This document shows, piece after piece, positions 1 to 8,454 of a stretch of 64,000 nucleotides of DNA (its first letter is position 1; the number at the start of each line of letters is the position of its first letter). This DNA comes from Taibaiella sp965229095 (GTDB taxonomy: Bacteria; Bacteroidota; Bacteroidia; Chitinophagales; Chitinophagaceae), in NCBI GenBank assembly GCA_965229095.1, contig OZ245855.1, positions 930,001-994,000 on the forward strand, in the 5' to 3' direction. The notes beneath the pieces are model-generated. The model made no database searches and had not been told where the DNA came from. It saw nothing but the letters and a program-made list of their open reading frames with translations. The position numbers and the translations under genes were made by a program.

Positions 1-282
1 CGGGGATAATAAACGGGGAGTTTTCATAAACTTGAGATACCTCGCTGACCCGGTTTGCCGTTGAATTAGGCTTCGAACACTCGCAGTTTTGTCTAGGCTG
101 TTTAAAAACGAAACAAGCTCCCGGAGCATTCTGAAACTCCTTCGGCTAAGTAAGTTCTCATTGTCAAAATCATTAAGATGTTTGGAAAAGCCGCATAGCT
201 TTGTTAATCCAAACATTGTATAGCCTTTTAGGTAAGGCACTGTATGAACCTCATGATCATTAAGCTGCATATCCATGTACAT
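1..282 (-). CDS. Edge-truncated hypothetical protein (N-terminal part only)
   Basis: An open frame on the minus strand runs from an ATG at 282 off the left edge, at least 94 codons without a stop. Two more in-frame ATGs follow at 276 and 270, and the nearest upstream in-frame stop lies just beyond a GTG at 312. The visible part is rich in Leu, Phe, Ser and basic residues (for example KLCGFSKHLNDFDNENLL and RMLRELVSFLNSLDK) and looks soluble and helical. I do not recognise the family. A random open frame of this length is unlikely but possible, so the call rests on length alone. It diverges from the T9SS protein at 435. Confidence 0.45.
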   Translation of the reverse strand, partial: MYMDMQLNDHEVHTVPYLKGYTMFGLTKLCGFSKHLNDFDNENLLSRRSFRMLRELVSFLNSLDKTASVRSLIQRQTGSARYLKFMKTPRLLSP

Positions 283-434
283 ATGTGACACGATTACAAA
301 TTCAAGCTGCACATTTACAAACTATTGATTTTTACGATAGAAATTAAACCGAACTTTAGTTGGTCTCCGTTATATGGTTACTATTCCTTGCTTTCTATGG
401 AAGCTAAAGAATCAAAATATCTTAGTCCTGAATT

Positions 435-1352
435 ATGAAAAAAATTATTCTCTTCCTTTCGCTTTTTCTTTTACAAAAAGGAAATATTATGTTTGCACAG
501 TCCTACCAATCTCTCTTCGGTAAGATCAATACGTCCTGGGAGTTTGAATATTATAATCTGGGTGGAAAAGCAAATGAATCGGCCAAAATAGATAGAGATA
601 CTCTGATCGATGGTACTTCCTATAAAATTGTAAAAACGAATAGCGGTCTTGAGGGCTATATCAGGGAAGATACCTTATCAGGAAAAGTATGGTATCGAGG
701 TCAAACTTTAACTGGCCCGCCTTTCCACACTGAGATCTGGCCCAAAGAGTTTCTTTTGTTTGACTTCAGTTTGCAACCTGGGGATTCTTTTGATGTGAAT
801 CTGTATCTTGACAACGACACGAATAAAGTCTATAGTAAAGTTGATAGTGTAAAACTTATCAACGGCAGTAAATATATCTATTTCAACAAAACACATCCTC
901 AATGGCATCTCTCTAATATTATAGAGCCCTACGTGATGATCGAAGGGGTAGGTGGGAATATGGGCCCCCTATGGAAATCCAGAGCAATGGAAGCCAATAT
1001 TTATTTTCAGCAATACCTGCTATGTTATTATAAGGATGGTGTACAAACCGATTACCGTAATCAGCGCTATAATGGCGACTGTTACGGCTATACCGGGATT
1101 GATAAAACCGGAGAGGGTAGGACCAAGCCGCAGGTTTACCCCAATCCTGCTACTAGCAGTATATACGTTAACAACGCTGTGCCGGGCAGCGGCCTGGCTA
1201 TATTCAATACACTGGGGCAGTGTATTGTTCGGGAAATATTGCAGAATAATCAGCAGCATATTGATATGAGTAGTTTTCCTACTGGTATATATCTGATATA
1301 TCTAACGACGAAGAATGGAGAACAGGCCACGTTTAAAATCAGGAAACAATAA
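435..1352 (+). CDS. T9SS type A sorting domain-containing secreted protein
   Basis: A secreted protein of 305 residues. Residues 1-22 form a Sec signal peptide (Lys-Lys, a hydrophobic run, then Phe-Ala-Gln). The C-terminal 70 residues are a typical type IX secretion sorting domain: YPNPA at 235-239, a GSGLAIFNTLGQ beta segment at 251-262, FPTGIYLIYL at 281-290, and a basic end. Such domains direct Bacteroidota cargo through the T9SS outer membrane pore and are usually cleaved off. The middle part (about 25-225) is beta-rich with many Asp, Asn and Tyr and has no family I recognise, so the passenger function is unknown. It stands alone, with a recombinase remnant directly downstream. Confidence 0.85.
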   Translation: MKKIILFLSLFLLQKGNIMFAQSYQSLFGKINTSWEFEYYNLGGKANESAKIDRDTLIDGTSYKIVKTNSGLEGYIREDTLSGKVWYRGQTLTGPPFHTEIWPKEFLLFDFSLQPGDSFDVNLYLDNDTNKVYSKVDSVKLINGSKYIYFNKTHPQWHLSNIIEPYVMIEGVGGNMGPLWKSRAMEANIYFQQYLLCYYKDGVQTDYRNQRYNGDCYGYTGIDKTGEGRTKPQVYPNPATSSIYVNNAVPGSGLAIFNTLGQCIVREILQNNQQHIDMSSFPTGIYLIYLTTKNGEQATFKIRKQ

Positions 1353-1370
1353 GCTGAATTTAAAAAAGTA

Positions 1371-1745
1371 CAAATACCTTACTGTCGGAGATAGAAAAGC
1401 TGGAGCGTAAAAAATGGCTTTGCTTACTTCGGATGATGATTGCCAGCAATACCTGGATAAGGGTATTCCTGTGCTGCAAAATATAGCGAAAGCCTTTGCA
1501 GAAGGGAATTTAGCGAAAAGCAAAGGTTGATTAGTTCGATATTACATGAAAAACTCGTTTTGGAGAAAATCCGTTATCGAACCGTGGCTCCTAATCCTGT
1601 TCTTGCCCTGATAGCCAGTAATGGTGCGGATTTCGGGATGTATGAACGCGAAAAAGGCCGGAATATTTCCGACCTTTCCACTCAGGCGTCCGAGTGGATC
1701 ATTGTCGAACCAAATGATACTGATTTTGAAATGTTTATGCTATAA
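1371..1745 (+). pseudogene. Decayed C-terminus of a large serine recombinase
   Basis: Three consecutive reading frames together spell the C-terminal end of a resolvase-type (recombinase plus zinc beta ribbon) serine recombinase. From about 1376 one frame reads LLSEIEKLERKK (the coiled-coil segment). A second frame (ATG near 1420) reads a YLDKGIPVLQNIAKAFAEGNL segment and hits TGA near 1528. A third reads RLISSILHEKLVLEK followed by IRYRTVAPNPVLALI, and runs to the stop at 1743-1745. The pattern (I/L)SSI-x(2)-EKL-x-(F/L)E-x(2)-YRT-x-N-x-(V)LALI is typical of Bacteroidota recombinases. The N-terminal catalytic domain is absent. The family call is from recall of the motif and the frameshifts are seen directly. 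The last frame alone would encode about 72 residues from a TTG at 1527, but it is better read as part of the remnant. Confidence 0.6.
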
Positions 1746-1923
1746 TAATTAAATAAATGGGTTTGTTTCACTTAAAATATTAGAAATTCAAATAGTCAGC
1801 TATTCTATAATTTTTAAGGTGTTCAAAAGGATTAGTAGACATGTACCAGGGTTCGATGCCATGCAGTTCTTGACAATTAAGCGTGACAGAGGTAATAATA
1901 GTAGATTGTTATAAGAGACTTTT

Positions 1924-2784
1924 TCACGTATCGGTTCTGAACTGCGTTGGCGTAATTCCAGCTTGCGCTTTAAAGAAATTGGAGAAATAAGCATGATCTA
2001 CAAACCCAAGCTCAAAGGCAATTTCTTTTATCGAAAGGTCTGATGTTTGCAGCAGACGTTTGGCTTCCAGCAGCACACGCTGTTGTATCAGTTTGGTCGC
2101 TGAAGCATTAAGATGAGTCTTGCAGATAATATTCAGATAGTTAGACGAAATATGCAGTTTGGAGGCGTAAAATCCCACGAGTTTTTCTTCCTTGTAAAAT
2201 TTATCGATCAAAGTTTTGAAAGCAGAAAGCCTCGGGTTGGACTGGAATACTTTGAAATCGGTAAAAACCTGTTCGGCTTCTTTACTCACAATGGATGCGA
2301 TAACGGCAGCTCTTGCATTGATGATCTCCGCCAGCGAGCTGGTCGCTGCCAATTCATCTTTGATTGCATCAAATTCATACTTAAGCAATTTAAAACTATC
2401 ATTGGTCAGTGCAATCACCGGATGATTGATATAATTTGAAAACGAAAAGCGGAAAAACGGAGCAAACCGTTCGAAAAAATTTTGCTGGATCATCAGCTGA
2501 TAACCCGTTGTATTCGGTTTGATCTTCCAGGTGTGCACTTGTCCGGGAAACAGCAGGTGAATTTGTTTGTTCCCAATCGGGTAATCGTGAAAATCTATGT
2601 TATGAACGCCCTTTGCGGACTCAAACAGATTGATAATAAAAAAATCATGCTTGTGTGGTTTATCAATATGCCGTTCGCCATGCAATTCATTAAAGATAAA
2701 TTCTTCCCTTCCGGCCAACTGGCCTTTCCTGAATTCCTGAATACCCAAAACAGGAACGTATGCTGTATCGTCGTAATTTTTCAT
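1924..2784 (-). CDS. AraC family transcriptional regulator
   Basis: A 286-residue cytoplasmic regulator with the usual AraC architecture. An N-terminal cupin-like sensor covers roughly residues 15-120 (HKHDFF at 44-49, then a GQVH turn near 81-84). A C-terminal double helix-turn-helix covers about 185-286. The first HTH is near 203-225 (GFYASKLHISSNYL). The second has the hallmark DLSIKEIAFELGF at 249-261 followed by YFSNFFKAQAGITPTQFR. The ligand and targets are unknown. It stands alone and is not obviously co-transcribed. The HTH call is certain from sequence; any link to a neighbour is not visible. Confidence 0.93.
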   Translation of the reverse strand: MKNYDDTAYVPVLGIQEFRKGQLAGREEFIFNELHGERHIDKPHKHDFFIINLFESAKGVHNIDFHDYPIGNKQIHLLFPGQVHTWKIKPNTTGYQLMIQQNFFERFAPFFRFSFSNYINHPVIALTNDSFKLLKYEFDAIKDELAATSSLAEIINARAAVIASIVSKEAEQVFTDFKVFQSNPRLSAFKTLIDKFYKEEKLVGFYASKLHISSNYLNIICKTHLNASATKLIQQRVLLEAKRLLQTSDLSIKEIAFELGFVDHAYFSNFFKAQAGITPTQFRTDT

Positions 2785-3082
2785 ACCGAACCATTGTGTA
2801 TTAATGACCGTTTAGCAAAAGCGTACTTCATATGATACTTCTCTTTCGTGGCAGTGACAGTTTTAAAAATTAAGGTCAATATCAAAGGTAGCTAGCCTGA
2901 CAAGCATAGTAGCAATATAATTTAATCGAGCAGACCATCTGTCTCGGTATGGCCGGGTGTACTGCTTCTTGCTCCTTTGGGGAGCAAGCAAAAGGAGCAA
3001 GTTGGGGAGTTAAATTAAATTGACGCGGGCAAATCAAAGATCGAGCTATTGAGCCTGCTACTAAAATAGAAAAATTTCACCT
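2785..3082. other. Non-coding stretch with one inverted repeat
   Basis: No gene is visible between the AraC start and the terminator of the DUF4822 gene. The only structure I see is a perfect 11-bp inverted repeat, CTTGCTCCTTT at 2968-2978 and AAAGGAGCAAG at 2991-3001, with a 12-nt loop. No T-run follows on either strand, so it is not a standard terminator. Confidence 0.5.
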
Positions 3083-3111
3083 AAAAAAGGACCGGCATTT
3101 GCAACCGGTCC
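3083..3111 (-). terminator. Rho-independent terminator of the DUF4822 gene
   Basis: On the minus strand GGACCGG, a 9-nt loop and CCGGTCC form a 7-bp GC-rich stem followed directly by six T residues. It lies downstream of the lipoprotein gene ending at 3167. Confidence 0.8.
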
Positions 3112-3166
3112 AAGTATCAAGTATTATCCTACACAGTTTTGAGCTTTGAGCTGTCGGCTTTGCACT

Positions 3167-3664
3167 CTATTTAGGTTCCGCATGCGTTGTTGGCGTATGA
3201 ATAATATCATAGTACACCGCTTTATCATTATTGTCTGGATAGATACGGTAGGTAAATTCTTGTTTAGTAAGCACCGTAATCTCCACTACACGGGTAAACA
3301 ACACAGTACCATTATTGTCTTTAGCAACAATCGTACGCGTTTTTCCATCAGCAGGAACAGTCCAGTCACCGTGCATTTTTGGAGAATTGTCCAGATTATA
3401 CATCGTAAAAGTTCCATCCGCTTTGAAATAAGCATAACCAACAAAATTGGAAACATTTGCATCGTTCAAGGCGACATTCTCGCCAGCATTGTTCTTTGAA
3501 CTGGTCGTTTCCCAGGGTGTGCTGGAAAGCGTTTCGCTAGGTGTCAACTGTACAGGTTGGGGGGCTTTATCTTTTTTACAGCTGAAGAAAACAATGCTGC
3601 TCACTGCAAGAAAAAGTACGGCACTTAATTTTTTTAGATTGTTCATAATTGATTTTTTATTCAC
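3167..3664 (-). CDS. DUF4822-type lipoprotein
   Basis: A small lipoprotein of 165 residues. It has a signal peptide with lipobox FFSC, the lipidated Cys being residue 29 (or 23 if translation begins at the second Met), so it should be anchored in the outer or inner membrane facing the periplasm. The mature part is one beta-rich domain with the phrases PWETTSSKNNAGENV, YFKADGTFTMYNLDNSPKMHGDWTV and a C-terminal YRIYPDNNDKAVYYDIIHTP. This resembles DUF4822, a lipocalin-like domain family of unknown function; the family name is from recall. It is transcribed alone, with a terminator directly downstream. Confidence 0.75.
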   Translation of the reverse strand: MNKKSIMNNLKKLSAVLFLAVSSIVFFSCKKDKAPQPVQLTPSETLSSTPWETTSSKNNAGENVALNDANVSNFVGYAYFKADGTFTMYNLDNSPKMHGDWTVPADGKTRTIVAKDNNGTVLFTRVVEITVLTKQEFTYRIYPDNNDKAVYYDIIHTPTTHAEPK

Positions 3665-3776
3665 TCAAAGGTACCCGGGTCATACAGCGAATCTTTGCGT
3701 TTTCCATTCCAAAACTTGAAGGATTTATCACTAAGGAAATTAAAAGCGGGACAACTTGAAGGTCTTGACTTTACAA

Positions 3777-4997
3777 TCAGAACACAACCTTTCCTTTATG
3801 CACCAGTGACTTCACGGGCGAAACCCTTGCTACAGCTTCGGCAGAGCAAGATGCTTCAAGAAACACCAGGTTGGCATCATTGCCAGCTTTCGGCCATTGC
3901 TGATTGCCTTTATCATCGAGCGGTGTCAGGTAACGTGTGGCAAAGCCAAGCGTACGGGAAAGCGCCCACTCAGAAGTATAACCATACAAGCCAGCGATAA
4001 GTCGCGTTTTCTGCAACATATGTCCCGGACCAAATGTATTCCAGTGATCCTGGATATTATCATTGCCAATCAGCACCTCTACTCCGTGTTTACGCAGCAA
4101 AGGAATCGGCATCACGGTATTGCCGAAAGGCACCGAAGAAACGATACCTACACCTGCTTCTGCCAGTTGCGCTGCCATGCGTTCCGTCTCCAGATCTGAA
4201 AGATGACCCAGTGCGAATGCATGACTCACAAAGGTCTTACCACGAAGTACCGGGTTTTCATTGGCCGCATGAATGAGGTATTCAATTGTTTTTACCCCTG
4301 TCTCTCCAACTTCGTGCAAATGGATGTCAATACCTTTATTATTATCAATCGCCAGTCGGGTAATCAGATCCATCGGTTTGTCTATGCTGCCATCAATAGA
4401 GTAAGGATCAACGCCGCCGATGAAATCGATGTTCATTTTCACCACTTCTTTCAGCAACGGCGCGGTATCCGTGTAAAACAAGCCGTGCTGCGGGAAAGCC
4501 ACCAATTCTGCACTCAATGTCTGTTCTTTATTTTTCAACGCGATCTCCAGATGCTTCAACGAATTGAAGCCGGAAGTTGGATCGATATTGAAATGCGAAC
4601 GAATAAAATCCGTACCATTTGATTGCAGGAAATCAATCAGCTTCCCAGTCCGCTCTATTGAAGTTTTCAGCCATTCCGGGATCATTTTCTGTTCATAGGC
4701 GATCTGATCCTTTACCGTTTTACGCTTGTCCGAAACTGCCTGCCAGGGCAGACCATAGAGATTCTTATCCAGATGGGCATGCATATCCTTAAACGCCGGT
4801 AGCATCAACCAGCCCTTGGCATCTATACCATCCCCGTATGGATCATTGGGCGTTACAGCCGTAATTTTATCATTAGCGATTTCCACACAAAAAAGCGCCG
4901 TTTTCGTATGCGCCACTTCGTCGCCATCATATTCAAAACCCGTTTCCAGCAATACATTCTTAAACGTATAGTGATTGCGCTCTCCTAATTTATCCAT
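3777..4997 (-). CDS. Amidohydrolase, cytosine deaminase-like, cytoplasmic
   Basis: A metal-dependent hydrolase of about 406 residues, of the CodA-like branch of the amidohydrolase superfamily. From the ATG at 4997 the metal-binding residues are the H73-A-H75 pair in DMHAHLDK, H226-L-H228-E in IHLHE, H259 in SHAFALG and D313 in GNDNIQDHW. This spacing matches the known ligand set of cytosine deaminase (H61, H63, H214, H246, D313 in E. coli). The real substrate is unknown. I prefer the ATG at 4997 to the TTG ten codons upstream because homologous sequence begins there and ATG is far commoner. No signal peptide is present. It is divergent from, and paralogous to, the Tat-signal enzyme starting near 5170. 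Confidence 0.85.
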   Translation of the reverse strand: MDKLGERNHYTFKNVLLETGFEYDGDEVAHTKTALFCVEIANDKITAVTPNDPYGDGIDAKGWLMLPAFKDMHAHLDKNLYGLPWQAVSDKRKTVKDQIAYEQKMIPEWLKTSIERTGKLIDFLQSNGTDFIRSHFNIDPTSGFNSLKHLEIALKNKEQTLSAELVAFPQHGLFYTDTAPLLKEVVKMNIDFIGGVDPYSIDGSIDKPMDLITRLAIDNNKGIDIHLHEVGETGVKTIEYLIHAANENPVLRGKTFVSHAFALGHLSDLETERMAAQLAEAGVGIVSSVPFGNTVMPIPLLRKHGVEVLIGNDNIQDHWNTFGPGHMLQKTRLIAGLYGYTSEWALSRTLGFATRYLTPLDDKGNQQWPKAGNDANLVFLEASCSAEAVARVSPVKSLVHKGKVVF

Positions 4998-5155
4998 GAT
5001 TTTAATTTTATTCAGGTTATGAAGCAAAGTAAACGGTTATTGACCCTAACGCCTTGTGCTATCTATACGGACACTTGAAAAATTTATAATTGACCTATAA
5101 ATAAATCTTTCAAGCCATAGCATGAATTCTACACAGTGTTGGCGATCAACTAAAA

Positions 5156-5163
5156 TAATTTTG
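5156..5163 (+). promoter_or_regulatory. Bacteroidota -7 element (TAATTTTG)
   Basis: An exact TAnnTTTG match. It places the start site near 5166, only about 4 nt before the first ATG at 5170 and 16 nt before the in-frame ATG at 5182. This favours the ATG at 5182 or a very short leader. The spacing to the nearest upstream TTG (5139-5141) is short, at 14 nt. Confidence 0.45.
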
Positions 5164-5169
5164 TAAAAA

Positions 5170-6501
5170 ATGATTCGCGCTATGATCCAAAAGGAAATAT
5201 CCCGCAAACAATTTATTAGAATGTCCGGGGTCGGATTGACCGGATTGGTCTTTGCTTCAGGTTTACTGGCTTCCGCAGAAGCGTTTGCCGGAACAGATGC
5301 AAAGAGGTTGCGCTTGAAAAACGTGCGATTGGAAACCGGATTTATCTATGAAAAAGATTCAGTGGTGCATACCCAAACAGATTTATTCTGTGTAGAAATT
5401 AAAGACGGAAAAATTAAAAGCATTTCAGCCAATAAGCCGAATGACACCAATGCCATCGACGCGAGAGGATGGCTCATGCTTCCCGCCTTCAGAGACATGC
5501 ATATTCATCTCGACAAAACGTTTTTCGGAGGTCCCTGGCAGGCTACCAGAAAGGTGAAAGGCGGTATCAAAGGAATGATTGCATTGGAACAGCAGATTTT
5601 GCCGGGGATGCTGAAAGCATCTACCAATCACGCTGGGAAGCTGATCGAACTACTACAATCCAAAGGCACCAGTTTTGCCAGAAGCCATGTCAATATCGAG
5701 CCTACCTCAAAACTACAGTCGCTCGAAAACCTTTCCAAAGCGCTGGAAAACAAAAAAAGCTCATTCGGTGCGGAACTGGTTGCCTTTCCGCAACACGGTG
5801 TTTTCTACACCGACTCGGCACAATGGATGAAGGAAGCTGCAAAGATGGATATCGATTTTATCGGCGGGCTCGATCCCTACACGGTCGACGGCGCTATTGA
5901 AAAAACAGTCGATTTTACCGTACAACTTGCCCTGGACCATAATAAAGGCATCGATATTCACCTGCATGAACGCGGAACATCGGGTTTGCAAACAGTGGAA
6001 TATCTTATTCAGAAAGTAAATGAAAATCCGGCGCTAAAAAATAGGACATTCATCAGCCATTGTTTTGTTTTAGGCGTGATCGACCACAAAAAACAGGAAG
6101 CGATTGCGGAACAACTCGGTGCAGCAGGTATCGGTATTGTTTCTACCATTCCTTACAGCGGGCTGATAATGCCGATTCCAACACTTTACAAACATAATGT
6201 GACGGTAATGACTGGCAACGATAGCATCATCGACCATTGGAGCAACCAGGGTTCGGGAAGTGTATTGGAAAAAGCCAATACTATGGCACAACTGTATGGT
6301 TATGTCACAGAGTTCCAGTTGTCGCGGAGTTTAAAACTGGCTACAGGTATACTCCCGCTTGACGACAAAGGCGAGCAACAATGGCCAAAAGCAGGTGATG
6401 CCGCGGATTTTGTATTGATGGATGCGAGTTGTTCGGCAGAAGCAATATCGAGAATCTCGCCGGTAAGATCGTTGGTGAGTAAAGGAGAGATTGTGTTTTA
6501 G
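5170..6501 (+). CDS. Amidohydrolase, cytosine deaminase-like, with Tat-like signal
   Basis: A 443-residue paralog of the divergent gene ending at 3777, sharing long stretches such as GWLMLPAF-(R/K)-DMH-x-HLDK and ELVAFPQHG-(V/L)-FYTD. It keeps the metal set: H111-I-H113, an IHLHERG motif, SHCFVLG and GNDSIIDHW. Unlike its twin it has an N-terminal extension with SRKQFI at 11-16, a hydrophobic stretch at about 19-35 and an Ala-rich cleavage region (SAEAFAG). This resembles a twin-arginine signal with Lys in place of the second Arg. It is probably exported folded with its metal, but the degenerate RK motif makes the route uncertain. The start may be the ATG at 5182 (see the promoter). The substrate is unknown. 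Confidence 0.85.
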   Translation: MIRAMIQKEISRKQFIRMSGVGLTGLVFASGLLASAEAFAGTDAKRLRLKNVRLETGFIYEKDSVVHTQTDLFCVEIKDGKIKSISANKPNDTNAIDARGWLMLPAFRDMHIHLDKTFFGGPWQATRKVKGGIKGMIALEQQILPGMLKASTNHAGKLIELLQSKGTSFARSHVNIEPTSKLQSLENLSKALENKKSSFGAELVAFPQHGVFYTDSAQWMKEAAKMDIDFIGGLDPYTVDGAIEKTVDFTVQLALDHNKGIDIHLHERGTSGLQTVEYLIQKVNENPALKNRTFISHCFVLGVIDHKKQEAIAEQLGAAGIGIVSTIPYSGLIMPIPTLYKHNVTVMTGNDSIIDHWSNQGSGSVLEKANTMAQLYGYVTEFQLSRSLKLATGILPLDDKGEQQWPKAGDAADFVLMDASCSAEAISRISPVRSLVSKGEIVF

Positions 6502-6603
6502 CGTCTGAGTCAGTTGGCGATTGCCAGCGTGCCCAGGTGGGAGTGCGCTGCGTTGACACTTGCGTTAAAAAGTGCTGACGGCAGAGATAATGACCGGCTA
6601 TAG

Positions 6604-6828
6604 GGTTATCACTCCGCTAATGGTGGCGACCGCTGTATCTTTAAGACGGGTATTCACGTCAACAAAAATGTTCTGCAACAACTTTTCAGATCCGGCAAAT
6701 GGTACAGAAGAAGACATTATGACCAGTCTCGTTTAGTGCGCAACGAGATTAAAGAATATTACAAGCATTTTGCGGTGGTGATATACAATAACGTGAAAGG
6801 CATTGCCGAAGCTGTAATCGAACCCTGA
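6604..6828 (+). pseudogene. Gene fragment without start codon (about 74 codons)
   Basis: Directly after an in-frame TAG at 6601 an open frame of 74 codons runs to TGA at 6826-6828. It has no ATG in a suitable place. The peptide is strongly basic and aromatic, with phrases such as GDRCIFKTGIHVN, KWYRRRHYDQSRLVRNEIKEY and FAVVIYNNVKGIAEAVIEP. It reads like the C-terminal end of a lost gene. I do not recognise the family. Elsewhere the 6502-7149 spacer holds only a terminator hairpin, the tRNA-Leu gene and a promoter. Confidence 0.35.
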
Positions 6829-6890
6829 AATGATTGCCAGCATTAATTATTACGTTTTTCGAAATGCATTGCCAATAACTATAAAACCAC

Positions 6891-6915
6891 AAAACCCGCT
6901 ACAATAGCGGGTTTT
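6891..6915. terminator. Hairpin terminator downstream of tRNA-Leu
   Basis: AAAACCCGCTA, a 3-nt loop and TAGCGGGTTTT form an 11-bp symmetric stem whose ends supply T-runs on both strands. It lies just after the 3' end of the minus-strand tRNA-Leu. The same stem recurs, extended, at 20193. Confidence 0.7.
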
Positions 6916-6935
6916 GAAAGTAATACTAAAACTTG

Positions 6936-7019
6936 TGCCCAGAACAGGAATCGAACCTGCACTCCGTTGCCGAAACAAGATTTTGAGTCTAGCGCGTCTA
7001 CCAATTCCGCCATCTGGGC
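6936..7019 (-). tRNA. tRNA-Leu (anticodon CAA)
   Basis: The minus strand folds as a class II tRNA of 84 nt. The acceptor is GCCCAGA with TCTGGGC, the D arm holds GGCGGAATTGGTAGAC, the anticodon loop is CTCAAAA (CAA at 34-36), there is a long variable arm, and the T loop is GGTTCGATTCC. The anticodon stem carries one T-T mismatch. No CCA is encoded. It reads UUG leucine codons. Confidence 0.95.
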
Positions 7020-7130
7020 CTCAATCCGTATCAACGGGACGCAAAGGTAATTTTTCCTTTTGAATTGAACAAGTGCATTTCGAAATTATTAAAAACATTT
7101 TTCTTCCTCCTTTCCTTAAAGCGAAGTAGC

Positions 7131-7138
7131 TACCTTTG
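7131..7138 (+). promoter_or_regulatory. Bacteroidota -7 element (TACCTTTG)
   Basis: An exact TAnnTTTG match 11 nt before the ATG at 7150 and 20 nt before the in-frame ATG at 7159. It predicts a short leader for the dehydrogenase-like gene. Confidence 0.6.
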
Positions 7139-7149
7139 CGCTGCTTAAA

Positions 7150-8364
7150 ATGACCTTTATGATAAAGATCGGATTGATCAGGGAGGGCAAAACGCCTCCC
7201 GATACCCGTGTAGCGCTTACGCCCAAACAGTGTACCGATGTACTCCAGCTTTTTCCCGGCCTTAAATTAGTAATTGAACCTTCCCCAAACCGCTGCTTCC
7301 CCGATGAGGAATATATACAAGCCGGCTTGGAACTCCAGGAAGATCTGAGCGATTGTGATGTGATCCTTGGTATCAAAGAGGTGCCTATAGCTAAATTGAT
7401 CCCCGGCAAAACTTACTTTTTCTTTTCCCATACCAAGAAAAAACAACCGTATAACCAGAAATTGATGCATGCGCTGATAGAAAAGAAGATCCGCATGATC
7501 GATTACGAGGCCCTGACTTATGACGATGGCGCCCGTATCTTGGGCTTTGGCTTTTTTGCCGGTGTAGTAGGGGCGCATAATGGCCTGATGACCTATGGCA
7601 AGAAGACCAAGAAATTTTCACTGATACCCGCCCATGCCTGCAAGGATATGCAGGAGATGCTGCAACAGTACCGCTATGTAAAAATGCCTCCCGTAAAAAT
7701 TGCAGTAACGGGCTCGGGTAGGGTAACAGCCGGCCTGCTGGAGATCATGCACCACTGGGATATTGAAAGCGTGGAGCCGGAAGATTTCCTGGTTAAAGAA
7801 TATGATTATCCGGTGTATACTTTGCTTAAGGGCGCCAACCTCTACGAGAACAAAGAAACGGGTACTTATTCCCGCGAAGATTTCCACAAGCACCCGGAAA
7901 ACTACCGTTGCAAATTCCTGCCTTTTACCCAGGCTGCCGATATTCTGATGAATGGTATTTATTGGGATAAGCAAGTTCCTCGTTTGTTTGAGAAATCGGA
8001 TACGGCTACTCCCGGTTTCCGCATGAATGTGATCGCCGATGTAACCTGTGATGAAGATGGTTCGGTCCCGATCAATATGGGAGCGTCTACTATTGCAGAC
8101 CCGGTATATGGTATCGACAAACAAAGTCATGCCAAAGTCGCGGCTTTCCAAAATACGGATACCACTATCGATGTAATGGCTGTAGATAACCTGCCTAATG
8201 AACTGCCGAGGGATGCTTCCCAGCATTTTGGAGAACATATTATCAAATACATCCTGCCGGAACTGATGCAGGAAAAAAGTACGATCCTGGACAGGGCAAC
8301 GATCTGTGCCAATGGACAGCTAAGTTCCTATTTCGAATACCTGAGCGATTACGCTTATAGCTAA
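7150..8364 (+). CDS. Saccharopine/alanine dehydrogenase-like NAD(P)-dependent oxidoreductase
   Basis: A 404-residue cytoplasmic enzyme with the AlaDH/PNT fold. The N-terminal domain begins with KIGLIREGKTPPDTRVALTP (5-24), typical of the AlaDH/saccharopine dehydrogenase entry strand. GIKEVP (74-79, Lys76) and FFSH (91-94, His94) match the Lys/His catalytic pair known from fungal saccharopine dehydrogenase (K77/H96). A Rossmann nucleotide motif VTGSGRVTAG lies at 186-195. This suggests an NAD-dependent oxidative deaminase or saccharopine dehydrogenase (L-lysine-forming) homologue, but the true substrate in Bacteroidota is not clear from sequence. The start may be ATG 7159 (MIKIG). It stands alone between a tRNA and a terminator. 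Confidence 0.8.
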   Translation: MTFMIKIGLIREGKTPPDTRVALTPKQCTDVLQLFPGLKLVIEPSPNRCFPDEEYIQAGLELQEDLSDCDVILGIKEVPIAKLIPGKTYFFFSHTKKKQPYNQKLMHALIEKKIRMIDYEALTYDDGARILGFGFFAGVVGAHNGLMTYGKKTKKFSLIPAHACKDMQEMLQQYRYVKMPPVKIAVTGSGRVTAGLLEIMHHWDIESVEPEDFLVKEYDYPVYTLLKGANLYENKETGTYSREDFHKHPENYRCKFLPFTQAADILMNGIYWDKQVPRLFEKSDTATPGFRMNVIADVTCDEDGSVPINMGASTIADPVYGIDKQSHAKVAAFQNTDTTIDVMAVDNLPNELPRDASQHFGEHIIKYILPELMQEKSTILDRATICANGQLSSYFEYLSDYAYS

Positions 8365-8379
8365 TGATCGATTAAGTAA

Positions 8380-8416
8380 ATTATCCCGCAGCGATGGCAC
8401 ATCGCTGCGGGATAAT
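8380..8416. terminator. Bidirectional terminator hairpin
   Basis: ATTATCCCGCAGCGATG, a 3-nt loop and CATCGCTGCGGGATAAT form a perfect 17-bp stem between two convergent genes (dehydrogenase-like and DinB). T-runs are weak, so it may act in both directions by stem strength. Confidence 0.7.
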
Positions 8417-8454
8417 TATTGTTGTTCAAAGGCTGTAGCTAATCCAAACTTGTA

